This document shows, in pieces, positions 44,763 through 54,880 of a stretch of 64,000 nucleotides of DNA. The stretch spans positions 3,967,001 through 4,031,000 of the forward strand of contig OU015674.1 of the NCBI GenBank assembly GCA_907165275.2. The letters run 5' to 3'. The DNA comes from Zygaena filipendulae (Eukaryota > Arthropoda > Insecta > Lepidoptera > Zygaenidae). The notes beneath the pieces were generated by a model, which did not search any database, had not been told where the DNA came from, and was given only the letters and a program-made list of their open reading frames with translations. The first letter of the stretch is position 1; each line of letters begins with the position of its first letter. The translations under genes and the position numbers were made by a program.

Positions 44763-45164
44763 TTTTAGGAAGAAAACTTTTTAAGAAGAAATAAATATCA
44801 AATGTCAATGTCAGTTAAAAATATATGTATATGATAAAATTTTAATTATTTTATATTACGAAAATGTATCTATATCACTTAACTTTAGCCACAAAAATAA
44901 CACAATTATGTCCATAGATATAATAAATCCTCAATTTCACACCCATTAACGCAAAATTATACAACTATCACACATAAAAATATAATCAAACAGGAGCAAA
45001 GCAAAACGACCTTAGGTAATGGTTTTGGAGTAAAACTTTGAAGCCGCTTATCATTTTTAGTCAAATTAGCACGAAAGGTAAGTCTCGAGCAGTTAGCGAT
45101 CGTTCCTTGGTCCCCAAACTAACTATTACATACTAGTGTCAATTAAACCACGGTACGTAAGTTA

Positions 45165-45495
45165 TGGACTACCACGAGAATTTCGGGATAAAAAGGTCTA
45201 CCCTATGTATTTTTCTGTACCACTTACCATGATGATCGGTTAAGAAGTTCCCATTTCGGGAATAAAAAGTATTCTATATTTGAATTACTTATTTTGTATT
45301 TCAAACTTGTTGTAAAACATGGTAGAAAAGGCCGACTGAATGTCATTGTAGGTCTGTCGATCTGCTCTATACATTTTAAGAAACTGAAGGTTTTCTCTAC
45401 GCCAAATTTCATCGAAATCAGTAAGAAATATCCAAACACCTTCACGTACTTTCATATACCTACATATAGTTACCGTATAATATTAGTAGAGTAGG
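45165..45495 (-). mobile_element. Decayed Helitron-like element
   Basis: ACCACGAGAATTTCGGGATA, GTATTTTTCTGTACCACTTA, CATGATGATCGGTTAAGAAG, then a second TTTCGGGAATAAAAAGTATTC block and a 5' end at TTACCGTATAATATTAGTAG. Two hairpin-side blocks again, but too diverged to say whether nested or duplicated. ATGGTAGAAAAGGCCGACTG in the middle is unexplained. Confidence 0.45.
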
Positions 45496-45973
45496 TATCT
45501 AATAATATTTGTTTGTTCGGTGGTAGATACCTACTACCTAAATATGAGAAGGGGATTTTTTCATTAGATGCCCCGTAAATACATACGTGTGAGTCTCGGG
45601 ACTCGAATGTCGTGATAGATCATTATTGCATGTAGCCACATAACTTGCACAGCTTCTACGAAGGCATGTACCGTACATACGTACAAATGTCGCATGTAGG
45701 TACGCAGTATGATAATGATAACTAGTTTAATTAACCCGGCATCAATTGACCGGAGATTACAATGCAGCCGCCATGTTGTGACTTTGCCGCGCTATTACCA
45801 ATACGGGTTGAGTACTAACCTACCCAGATAAAGTGCCTACCTGCTCAAACAAAAAATCTTCTGAGATATGGCATTTAAAAATTAATCAATGGGAGGCTAT
45901 GTTAATGTAAATACCTACTGGTTTTTGGTTCGTACGTACCTATGATCATAAAATTATTCAGTAAGTATAGAAT
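45496..45973. other. Unassigned DNA
   Basis: TAGGTA/TACCTA-rich DNA; no gene or repeat recognised. Confidence 0.3.
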
Positions 45974-46345
45974 ATGTGTAATGTAATATGTATAATGTTT
46001 TTCAAGAAGTATAGATTTTCCACCGAGCATCTCTACTCCACATGTAAATTACTCACTGTGAGAAAACTATACGTACTTCAAACACTGCTCAGAAAACATA
46101 AAACACTCTCGTATGATGTAAACATATTACATAAAAGAAGGAAAGATATTGTTGATAAGTGTCTTGTTAAAACTGCATTTGCTGGTGGTAACTATAGAAG
46201 TCGGTCAGTTACCCTTTACAACAAAATAAATAGAATCCTAGACATCTACCCCCTTCAAGCCCATGAATTAAAAAAACGAGTGGCTGAATGGTTGAAAACT
46301 AAGAGCTACAGTGAAGTTGAGGACCTGATGAGTGTAATAATATAA
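45974..46345 (+). CDS. LINE ORF2, C-terminal fragment
   Basis: A 123-residue frame ending in ATAATATAA. HLYSTCKLLTVRKLYVLQTL, CLVKTAFAGGNYRSRSVTLY and HELKKRVAEWLKTKSYSEVE are typical of the region after the reverse transcriptase in insect non-LTR ORF2 proteins: a conserved arginine/serine turn, then a closing amphipathic helix. No RT catalytic motif (such as YADD) is present, because the element is 5'-truncated. The first residues probably come from flanking DNA. Frame and stop are intact, so insertion was fairly recent. The clade (CR1/Daphne/Jockey group) cannot be settled from this part alone. Confidence 0.65.
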   Translation: MCNVICIMFFKKYRFSTEHLYSTCKLLTVRKLYVLQTLLRKHKTLSYDVNILHKRRKDIVDKCLVKTAFAGGNYRSRSVTLYNKINRILDIYPLQAHELKKRVAEWLKTKSYSEVEDLMSVII

Positions 46346-46358
46346 AATTATATATAAA

Positions 46359-46386
46359 CAAACACACACTAACACACACACACACA

Positions 46387-46428
<42 letters not shown>
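46359..46428 (+). repeat. (CA)n microsatellite
   Basis: Imperfect dinucleotide CA/AC repeats of about 70 bp inside the LINE 3' UTR, interrupted by a few TA and TC units. Confidence 0.85.
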
Positions 46429-46431
<3 letters not shown>

Positions 46432-46691
46432 AGTTATACATACACAAACATACACACGCTAAACTTTTTGGTTTTCTTTTTGTTGTATTTATTTTCTTAT
46501 AAATATGTATAATTTATTGTAAAACTAATTGTCATGTATATCTTGTTTTTCGTTTTTATTATCGATATGGAAGAGCTGGATATCCTGACACAAGTATATA
46601 TTTATACTTAAAAGGATATCCAACGAACCATATATGCAAAAAACTTTTGGTTAAGAAATAAACAATTTTTGATTTTTGATTTTTGATTTTG

Positions 46692-46755
46692 AGAATAGAA
46701 TAGTTTATTTATCAAGTAACAGTGACTCATTTTGGTTAGTATTATGCACTTAAAA
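46692..46755 (-). mobile_element. LINE/SINE 3' end with ATTCT tail, reversed
   Basis: GAGAATAGAATAGTTTATTT, AAGTAACAGTGACTCATTTT and GGTTAGTATTATGCACTT match 785-898 in reverse, sharing the same 3' UTR and tail type. It abuts the TTTTTGA tail of the preceding LINE. Confidence 0.55.
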
Positions 46756-47243
46756 GCTGTAGGTAGGAAGTAGGTATAGCAATTCGAATTAAATAAAGTT
46801 TAATTTAAAACCGCCACGGCATCACGTTTGAACCACCTTTTTTGTTGGTTTTGGAGAAGGTTCATGAAAGAAGTTTGGAGTTTCCAGGAAAAACCCTTTC
46901 TTTTCAGTTTCATAGTTTTTTGTAAAATACAAAATTTTAACTTTCAAGCATACAGAAATAAAAATGTAGAAACATATTTTACCGTTTTACAAACGGTCAA
47001 CACAATCCTAAATAGAATGCAACGGTAATTATGCCGACAGGTTGGCAAAGGGTATTCGCCATTCAGGCAGATTCCTTAAACCGGCGGAATGAACTCCTCA
47101 TTACGGAGTTGTCGCTAAGAAGACAAACTGACAGTATAATAGTCTCTATGTCAACTATAAAGCGCTTAAAGATCTATAAAATTATAGTAAATGTATAGTA
47201 TAGTTAATCTCGTTGAAAGGTTATATTTTATACGTATTATCTA
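46756..47243. other. Unassigned DNA
   Basis: No gene recognised. ACCGGCGGAATGAACTCCTC and ACGGAGTTGTCGCTAAGAAG at 47080-47125 could be decayed LINE coding sequence; not assignable. Confidence 0.3.
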
Positions 47244-47296
47244 CTAGTCGATCCCCATGGTTTCACTGGTGTTCATGTCGTAGTCTCCATGAGAAT
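47244..47296 (-). mobile_element. Helitron-like 3' end fragment
   Basis: CTAGTCGATCCCCATGGTTTC, CTGGTGTTCATGTCGTAGTC and CCATGAGAA. CTAG and hairpin only; cut at the start of family C. Confidence 0.5.
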
Positions 47297-47597
47297 GGGG
47301 ATGTGGACTACTTTTGAAAATCAAAATTCTAATTAGTCCGTCAGTTAGAAAATAAAAAAACAATAGACACGTATTTTTTGGTTTTTCAAATTCGCATTAA
47401 AGTTTAGGGTGAGGAGGTCGTGACGTCACTAACCGTTAAAACCGCCATACAAACTGTCAGAATAGTGACGTCACGCGAAATTTCAACTCAATATATCGCC
47501 GTTATTTTTTGTTTACGTAAAAAAAGAAAAAAATACGTGTCCAATATCTTTTAATAATCTACATTCTACAAGATCTACAAATTAGTCCACATGCCCA
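47297..47597 (+). mobile_element. Family C element (C5), both ends present
   Basis: The left end is GGGGATGTGGACTACTTTTG and the right end AAATTAGTCCACATGCCC, so GGGSATGTGGACTA is the terminal repeat. Both octamers are intact (TCGTGACGTCACTAACC and TAGTGACGTCACGCG), about 60 bp apart. 300 bp, non-coding. Confidence 0.75.
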
Positions 47598-48214
47598 TTA
47601 AAAATATTGTATTGAAATTAGTAGATACTCATGTATTTTTGAGCAATAGATGTGGTAGAAAGCAATGGAAAAAAATATTTTAAAGAAATGGATTCCAATT
47701 GACATGAAAATGAGACATAATTTATAACTGGATTTGACATGGCTCCGGCCAAAATATTGAAAATAACAATAAAGGTTAAAGACCCGGGGAAGAAACATTA
47801 TTGTTTTGTATATAATACCCGACTTGGCGTCTGCCTTGGGGGGGAAAACCGTGAAAAACCTGTAGAAAGATCATAATTAATGAAAAATAAACATATCAGG
47901 TCAGGCTGTATGGAGCTAGAATCCCTTGCGTTTTCCGTAAATATATGTCAAAAGAACTCTTAAAAGTCACTCAGTTTTCAATTAAACATTGTGATTAATA
48001 AGATTTTCATTAAAATAAAAGTATAAAATACTGCCATCGGCCATGTTTACTGAAACACCAATCACAGCGAATGACGTCACAGTCAAGTTAACGCCGTGCA
48101 TGTTACTAGACAGTCATATTGTCTACATATTGTCTGTTACGCGTTTCGAGTGATTCCTGCATCATTTAATTAGTAGAATTTGTGTTAAAATGCAATATCG
48201 AAGTATCATCAACG
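47598..48214. other. Unassigned DNA, possible 5' flank of the pseudogene
   Basis: GAATGACGTCACAGTCAAG at 48069 lies about 140 bp before the pseudogene ATG, outside any family C copy. It may be part of the ancestral promoter. No other gene seen. Confidence 0.3.
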
Positions 48215-49283
48215 ATGGAACAAGGTTACATTAAGGCAAATAGCGCTAATTTGCTCAGAATTGATTTGTTGATGTTGGGAGAGTTTCTTGCATCAAACAC
48301 AGACTTTCATCGGAGTTTCAAAATGTGAAAACTTCCGTGTAAGTACAACATTATTATTAATCTTTAGTGCTAAGTGAAATAGCAGGTAGGTATTTTTTGA
48401 TGAAATTTAACTTAATAGGTATATTAAACTTGCAGAAGCTATAATAATTTAACACTGAGGTATGTCATAGGTTATTTTTGAGGTTACTTAATTCCCAGTT
48501 CAAGAAAATAATACTTTTTTTATTAAGTACTAGGTTTGTAGGTACCTTTTCTCAAAACTCCACAAGTACTATTATGTACAACTTTCAATTATAATAAGTA
48601 ATAAATATATCAACTTAAAAACATATTGAGTTTGCCTGATTATAACTTTTATTATCTACTTTGGTCAAAGAACCAGAAAATATTTAATGCCAAAATTTTT
48701 GAATGACATATCTTTAAAAATAAGAATAGTTTTAGTGAGGCCACATTCCTAAATAAAAAGTTTTTGTTAAAAACCTGTAAGAGATTTAAATTAGGTGAAA
48801 AAATATGTGGTGCATTATTGTATTGTGTTGTAAGTACTTGAAGCTTGCTGGTTCAGTACATATTAAAACAAGTATAAAGGGAGTGATTTGTCTGCCAATA
48901 AACTGTTATGCAGTTTCACAGGTTTCATTTAGAAATAACACTAAATTGTTATTATTATTCAAACCTATCTTTCAAACAAGTAGTTATAAACCATTGCTCT
49001 CCACACCCATAAATTCAATATCTAATGTCAGTTAGGTAATTTACCTATTTGCTAAGATAGTTAACAGAAGAAGAAACACTACAGACTTGTCACTTTATGT
49101 ATTTATATAATAATAAATTTTATTTATTTCAGGTCCTCACAACCATCATATGGGGATGATGCTCTAAGTTATGTGCAACTTAAAAGTGAAGGAAAATTTT
49201 TACAGTAAAATGTAGAAATTTTATGTGTTACATTTGATGAAAAATATGAATCAGATTTTCTTGAGAGCATAATTAAATTCTGA
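48215..49283 (+). pseudogene. Internally deleted two-exon pseudogene, SWIM/YqaJ-type family likely
   Basis: Exon 1 (48215-48338) begins ATGGAACAAGG and reads MEQGYIKANSANLLRIDLLM, then GEFLASNTDFH. After a one-base loss near 48312 it continues EFQNVKTS. A strong donor (CCGT|GTAAGT) follows. The intron is 48339-49132, with acceptor TTTATTTCAG. Exon 2 resumes in phase with SSQPSYGDDALSYVQLKSEG and reaches a TAA just after KFLQ. In the same frame it continues NVEILCVTFDEKYESDF to LESIIKF and a stop at 49281-49283. AATAAA is at 49331. The start (KANS, LGEF.ASN, VKTS, YGD.A..YVQ) resembles insect uncharacterised proteins with SWIM and YqaJ-exonuclease domains, and the tail resembles the end of the same family, from memory only. 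The whole catalytic middle is missing. Keeping both ends suggests an internal deletion, common in transposon-borne genes. Confidence 0.5.
48339..49132 (+). other. Intron of the 48.2-kb pseudogene
   Basis: The donor GTAAGT and acceptor TTTATTTCAG are both close to consensus. Joining them restores one frame (GT|G codon) across the two exons. The interior holds no recognised repeat. Confidence 0.6.
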
Positions 49284-49693
49284 AAATCTTATATATGTAT
49301 ATCCATTGTTATATAAAGTATGGAGTAGTAAATAAAAATGCCCATGTTTTTGTTTTTAACACTCTTATATTAGCTTCACCTGTATCACTAGTATTATATT
49401 ATGTATACCTACAGTAAAAGACTAGTATTATATAACTTTAAACTGACAGTGTGCTACTGGCGAGTTTGTTGCGCAGCTTCTCTTCAGCCATAGCACTAGG
49501 AAGCTGTGTGGATATTTTATGGGTGCTGTCATAATAATAATTGTAATTTTATTGACGTCAAAAAGAGCCACATTATATACCAACGTTGAATAAAATTATT
49601 TGACTTTAACTGAGACTTTGATCTATCTAACCAAATTCCTAGAACCCTACTTGGTTTTGTTTTTCAGTTTATTTTACTGGTTTATAATAATAG
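49284..49693. other. 3' flank of the pseudogene, unassigned
   Basis: Contains the AATAAA at 49331 and a TTGACGTCAAAA octamer at 49553. No gene recognised. Confidence 0.35.
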
Positions 49694-49737
49694 GGATGTT
49701 GAAGACTTTTGAAAATCAAAATCCAAATTAGTCCGTC
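49694..49737 (+). mobile_element. Family C terminal fragment (C4)
   Basis: GGGATGTTGAAGACTTTTGA, AAATCAAAATCCAAATTAGT and CCGTCA match the left 50 bp of C5. It stops exactly at the THAP remnant. Confidence 0.6.
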
Positions 49738-49902
49738 ATCAAAGTGGTCTTCACAAAAATAAATTGCCGAATTTGTAACTACACCGGCTGGGTTTCGCCT
49801 TGCAAGCTTATCTCTCACTTTTTCTTGTTAGGAACATGAGCAAACAATTTATTAGGTGATGCTTTTGATGTGTTTTTAGATACAGAGAGGGACAGCACAC
49901 CA
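49738..49902 (-). pseudogene. Broken THAP-type zinc finger
   Basis: On the minus strand, three frames in succession give WCAVPLC, then NTSKASPNKLFAHVPNKKK, then VRDKLARRNPAGVVTNSAIY with FCEDHFD. The cysteine pair, a basic VP(N/Q)xxKxR region and the closing C-x2-H of FCEDH fit a C2CH THAP DNA-binding domain, found in P-element-type transposases and many host proteins. Two frameshifts separate the blocks. No start Met and no rest of a protein is visible. It ends where family C sequence begins. Upstream on the minus strand is a CpG-containing stretch with TGTGACGTCACAAG, perhaps the old promoter. Confidence 0.55.
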
Positions 49903-50654
49903 CTTGTAGGTACACTTTGGAATTAATTTTTAATAAATATATTGTTAACTTTGTTCGTCGAGCATACACACAATGCAACGTGAACTTAGGTGTGAACTGT
50001 GACGTCACAAGTGGCGCCATGACACTCACGACTGTTTTCGGGCACAATTCGAATTAGACAAAATAAAATGCAGTAATTTGCGTTAAAACTATAAACTAAT
50101 GCTGAAATAATGAGTTTTTCGGAAATAGTACACGTGTACCTGCATTATAAAAGGGGATTTCAAAATTTGTCAACATGCCTATTTCGTAATGTCAATCGTC
50201 GAGGCTGTGGAACTCCGGCATTTACGCATACAACTATCTCGCCATCGACACCTGGGAGCGGCAGGTCGCAGTGTCAATCAGATCCTAGATATCTAGCCAT
50301 TGTGGAAATACCTAAGCAATCTAGGTATTATGCGGCAATGCCTAACAGCTACTAGCAGGTGTGTCTAGAACAGAACGCACGACTTGACTAACTGTTAAGA
50401 TTTATCATGCAGCTTAATAACTGCTCATAGTCAGTTGTTGAGTAATGAAAGAAAAGGCGAACGGAAAGAATTTTTAAAAATAAATTTTTAACCGATCTAT
50501 CGCTCGCTTTGGATTTAAAAAAACCTATAAACAGAGTGCTAGAAATCTATTACAACTAGAATTACAACTAAGTATAAAATACACGAAATTTTAATTTCAG
50601 ATTCATGATTTCTCCTACATAAATGAACTAAAATAAATAGTGTTATTCCAGTTA
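49903..50654. other. Unassigned DNA, possible 5' flank of the THAP remnant
   Basis: GTGACGTCACAAGTGGCGCC at 49999 is outside family C. An 81-residue plus-strand frame at 50110-50355 has no motif I recognise. Confidence 0.3.
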
Positions 50655-50765
50655 TATGAACGAATGAAAAACACTTTATTGAACACCACCAAACAGTAAA
50701 AAAAAATAAAAAAATTTAAAAACAGAAAAACAGTGGCTTCAAATGGCTCCAAAATATTTCATTTT
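50655..50765 (-). mobile_element. LINE 3' end (GTTCAATAAAGTGTTTTTC type), reversed
   Basis: GAAAAACACTTTATTGAACA followed by CCACCAAACAGT. The same terminus is on the plus strand at 57528-57592, where it runs into an ATTTC tail. Two copies in opposite orientations. Confidence 0.5.
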
Positions 50766-52643
50766 GTTATGCTTTCTCAAAAGAGGTACGTAACCTGTGT
50801 TCACAGAACTGTTACTGTTACTGTGTACAAATCAAATATTTGAATACAAACTCTCGTATTCTATATTATTACCTATTCTATATTTCGTTGGTAGGTGGTA
50901 GGTACATGACTTATCAGCTCATAATGTCGTACACACGAAAACTCACCGCAGCAAATTTAAATATTGAACTTCCAACGAAAATATTCTCATCTGAAGGTTT
51001 TTGAACGTTTCCTGCTAGAACGTGAGGTAACATTCAGGATTGTCATTCAAAAATGTTGACTTTCAGGCAAAAGTGGCACGTGAATGCATCCATGTGCACG
51101 ACGTAGGTACGTGAATAATGTAATCTAATGGATATAATATTGCGAGTGTTACTGGCTGGCGCACGGTGGTGGCGGTTGTCCGTGCTGACCCACTTCCCTA
51201 ATTCCCGCTAAATTGTTGCCACCCTACCGCCTCGGGTTACGCACCGCGCTTTAGACTAAGATTAAAAACATTAAAAATTACAACCCCTCTAATAGCTACA
51301 GCAATTTGTCTCGCTGCGTTGGATATACATAGGTACTTATTGCTCTGTAATATTATAATTTAGGTAGATATTATGGGTACCTAATGTGCTGATTCATTTA
51401 TATGTATGTGCACATTAACATTTTAATCTGCCGATTAATTTAGTGTATATAAAAAAAAATCTGCATTTCATCCTAATCGTAACTTATGTTATAATGTTTG
51501 TTTATTACGCTTTCACGTCTTATCATGAAATGACCCACTTCATTCAAACTAAACTTATGTAAACTTTATTTTTTTTTATCACTAGCATGGAAGTTTTATT
51601 GGTCCATGATCACTAGTATCGATGTGGAACTTAAAAAACTGACTCTTGAATTTAAAATGTTTTGCTATTTCACTATAATCCCGATGAATCTATAAATGCT
51701 GAATCGTCGATAGTAGTATTATAATATTCCGGTGTACAAATATACTGTCATTACAGAGAGTATTAAAGACGATGGTCTTGATCGCGACTCGCGGTGGCGC
51801 CATTTCTCAACTTTACCGTTCCACGTTCAAATTTGAAGTTTTCTCCGGGACACAACGCGATTCGTGGAATCCAGAACACATTTTGTGTTCGGAATTTGAA
51901 ATTTTAGTTAGGGATGTTCTGAGGTACAGTCAGTGTCATAAATATGTAAACACTTCTGCCAGTTAATGATGTTTATTATGATTTTAATCACGTACTTAGA
52001 CTGGAGATAACCCAAAATCAATGATAAAATACAAATAGGTAAGTCAGTGCATAAACCTACCGTATCATAAATTTCGATATGGCGATGGCGAGTTGAAACA
52101 AACTATCGTCAAATTCATCGAAGCTCTTTGTCAAAATTATGGAAACAGAATCCTCAATAGCGCGCTATAAATTGAGACGGATAGTTAGTTGCACTTGTGA
52201 GAGCAAACGGATCTTTGTAACGGTTATTAAACTATAAAAAGGTAACAGCCCTTGTCTTTTGTGTCCCGGAATAAGTTGTTACGGATAAAGTTAATGAAGT
52301 ATGAAAGAACTGTCGTCGTAACGAGATCTTAATCGGATATCCTTTTAACTTGAAATTGACAATGCTGGTTAAACTTTCTTATTATAGGAGGTACTTACCT
52401 CTTTTTATATGTAATATCTATTGTAGTATTTTGCTGAAAAATAAAGCTAAATAAAATTCTAGGTATAACGAAGCATTTCAATAGAAAAAAATATATTGAT
52501 CTAATTAATTTTACTCGAAACTGGCTAAATGCATTATATGCGAAAGTTCGTAAAAAAGAAGAAAGAAAGAAATTCCATTTAATGCTGTTAAGCGACCCAC
52601 CGCGGATTGTATATTTTGTAAGTCAGGTTTAGCGTTTACAACA
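50766..52643. other. Unassigned DNA
   Basis: No supported gene. A less A+T-rich stretch at 51155-51260 (GGTGGTGGCGGTTGTCCGTG) and a short plus-strand frame at 51772-51966 are unexplained. CACTTTATTTTTTTTTATCAC at about 51553 is simple sequence. Confidence 0.35.
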
Positions 52644-52651
52644 TTTCAGAG

Positions 52652-52874
52652 CTCAGACCAAAAAAAACTAAAGACGGAACGCGTAGAACAAACAAGTGAA
52701 GCCAGAAAAAAGACACCATCGCCGTGCACGTACACAGAAACACGCACACACTTGCAAGAAAAAGACACCATACCTGGGAATCGTTGTGGCACTTTCCTAA
52801 GCACCACATGCATACGCAACCGGCTTCACTTCGTTGTTCGAGACGTTCCGTCTTTAGTTTTTATTTGGTCTGAG
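52652..52874. mobile_element. TIR element with 8-bp flanking repeat (hAT-like)
   Basis: CTCAGACCAAAAAAAACTAA and AAGACGGAACG at the left match CGTTCCGTCTT and TTTTTATTTGGTCTGAG at the right, and GTGAAGCC/GGCTTCAC pair farther in: about 50 bp of imperfect inverted repeat. The flanks are TTTCAGAG and TTTCAGAT (7 of 8 identical). Eight-base duplications point to hAT. The centre has AAAAAGACACCAT twice. Confidence 0.6.
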
Positions 52875-53025
52875 TTTCAGATTTAGTCTTTAGAGGACTT
52901 AAAATCTTATTTATTTTTTTGGATGCCGAAAGAAAAAACAATTTTTAAATTCGATCACACAATTTTTGAGTTGGTATACCTACCTACTTTACTATTATCT
53001 CAAAAGAGGTAAGTGCCTATGTTGT

Positions 53026-53398
53026 GGCCGCACTCAGTCGTTTTAATGATTACTTAAGTTTAATGATTACTTAATTTTAAGTAAGAACTGCCGCACTCAG
53101 AGACGTTCATTAAATTAATGTTAAGTAATCATTAAAACGACTTACCGCTGCACTCAGAGTCGACTTTAATGATTACTTAGTTAAGTATAGATTTTTAAAA
53201 CAAAACTGCCGCAATCAGAGACGTTTAGTAAATTAATGTTAATTGGCATTTAATGAGATGAACTTAATTAGTGAAATGCCAACTAACAATAATTTATTAA
53301 ACTTGTTGTTGTAGTTTTGTTTTAAAAATCTATACTTAACTAAGTAATCATTAAAGTAGACTCTGAGTGCGGCGATTAGTGCGGCCGTCAGTTTAACT
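53026..53398. mobile_element. Outer palindromic P-like MITE
   Basis: GGCCGCACTCAGTCGTTTTA, ATGATTACTTAAGTTTAATG and the inverse AAGTAATCATTAAAACGACT with a right end GTGCGGCC. A divergent relative of family P, interrupted near its right end by a canonical copy at 53145-53375. Confidence 0.6.
53145..53375. mobile_element. Family P copy nested in the outer P-like MITE
   Basis: CCGCTGCACTCAGAGTCGAC to ACTCTGAGTGCGGCGA, flanked by TTA at 53142-53144 and 53376-53378. Removing it rejoins AAAACGACTTA with GTGCGGCCG, restoring the outer right end. A clean self-family nest. Confidence 0.75.
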
Positions 53399-54346
53399 TA
53401 GGTATCTACTTACATTGTAAGTTATAGGTAAGCACTAACTTGGAACACCAAGTTATTATTAAACCAAAACTTCTAAGAAAAGTGTTTTGTAAAGAAACAA
53501 ACGAGCATCCACTAAGCTAGGTATTAAAAAGAAGCCCTGTAAAACATAAACTTAGTTGTTTACGCGACTTTACCGAACAGTAAGTAATTTCCTAGTAATA
53601 TTATGTAGGAACTGAAAACCTACTATGATTCCTCAATACTGGTACAGTCAGGCTCCAAAGGTCCTCCTAGTTTGGCAATCAGTTATGTAATCAGTAGGTT
53701 TATAATCGTCACCAAGCTTGATAATTATGTATTGATTGTATTTTATCAATAAATATTTTTGACTTATCTTACAATTAGTATTGTTGGTGATCGTTGGTAT
53801 GGGAGTTTTACAATAATTTATTATATTTCTTTAGATCCCAATAGATAACCTTGATATTCCACTATGATACGAACAATGTACTTATATTATATTACCTATT
53901 ACTTATGTAAATACCTACTTAATAAATACCTATACATATAAGGAGGCCAACTTTAGCACAGTATAATGAGTGAAACCCGAATCTATACCTACGCCTCTAT
54001 AACAAAAAATATGTAAATTATTATGAAAATATAATACTTACTTAGCTAAAAAAAAATTTAATTCGACAGCCCATCAGCCACTAACTACGCCCACCTATTG
54101 GGTCAACGATTGATTTAATTGGCTTCAATCGGCAATCGACATAGTTTCATCACAATCTATGAATACGTACAGTAGTTCATCTTGCGATGTTTATATAAAA
54201 TTAATATTTTCGCGTTATTCTAGGAATCAATTTACTTGCCAAACAATAGTTAAACATGAGTTCACCTATAGATAGACATATTGTAATGACTACTGTAAAA
54301 AGTGATCAAACCGTAATAGAGACACCTTTCTTAGACATCCGATAAT
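53399..54346. other. Unassigned A+T-rich DNA
   Basis: TTTTATCAATAAATATTTTT at 53741 is perhaps a LINE tail. Nothing else recognised. Confidence 0.35.
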
Positions 54347-54646
54347 GGGCATATTGACTAATTTTTATTTTTAGTCCGTCTTGTAGATTGTTAAAAAATA
54401 TTGGACACGTGTTTTTTTCTTTTTTTACGTAATTAAAAAATAACGGCGATATATATATATTCTGACAGTTTGTATGGCGGTTTTGCGGTTAGTGACGTCA
54501 CGACCCCCTCAACCTAAACTTTAATGCGCTTTATCTCTGTATATTTTAATTTATTAAAAAAATCAAAAAATACGTGTCTACTGTTTTTTTATTTTCTAAC
54601 TGACGGACTAATTAGAATTTTGATTTTCAAAAGTAGTCCACATCCC
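54347..54646 (-). mobile_element. Family C element (C6)
   Basis: GGGCATATTGACTAATTTTT at the left and TTTTCAAAAGTAGTCCACAT plus CCC at the right. One octamer is intact (AGTGACGTCACGACC). The other is lost in a deletion replaced by a short (AT)n run near 54450. Confidence 0.7.
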
Positions 54647-54798
54647 TATTGACCATAAATGCACTATTTGTGTGATCATAGAATTCGTAAAAACTGATGA
54701 AACGAAACAGAATCTTAGAAGTTTTAAACAAGAATTAGACTCTTGCAGAACAAAATGTTAATGATGCGTGTTTTTTTTTTGTTAACAACAAGCTAGAT

Positions 54799-54880
54799 GT
54801 TTGACCACAGTTCGCCTTATGTTATATGACGTTGTGGTTGAAGTTTGTAAACACACCTAGCCTAGAATGGGAACTGACTT
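54799..54880 (+). repeat. Family G repeat fragment
   Basis: GTTTGACCACAGTTCGCCTT, ATGACGTTGTGGTTGAAGTT and AGAATGGGAACTGACTTCC parallel 38305-38388. Confidence 0.4.

Larger units (their letters stand above)
43044..45026 (-). mobile_element. Half-LINE: ORF1-only non-LTR element with 14-bp target duplication
   Basis: TAGGTAATGGTTTT occurs at 43044-43057 and at 45013-45026, with the element between. On the minus strand it runs from 45012: a 5' UTR of about 250 bp, ORF1 from 44762, the start of ORF2 at 43257, then a jump to a short 3' UTR and a poly(A) of about 19. The 3' UTR has a GAGGCT/AGCCTC stem and AATAAATGATTTAAAA. A complete 5' UTR, target duplication and poly(A) show that the whole 1.95-kb unit inserted at once. 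The ORF2 deletion therefore probably predates insertion. Zinc-knuckle gag plus an endonuclease start suggests a Jockey-like clade, to be confirmed. Confidence 0.85.
45974..46694 (+). mobile_element. 5'-truncated LINE with TTTTTGA tail
   Basis: The ORF2 end is followed by a 3' UTR with a (CA)n tract (46359-46428), ATGGAAGAGCTGGATATCCT, AAGGATATCCAACGAACC (inverted to the previous block, so a hairpin is possible), AATAAACAAT and repeated TTTTTGA units at 46668-46692. No clear target duplication was found. Confidence 0.65.

Noticed and set aside
44508..44768. Plus-strand frame of 86 codons
   Set aside because: Antisense to the N-terminal part of the LINE ORF1.
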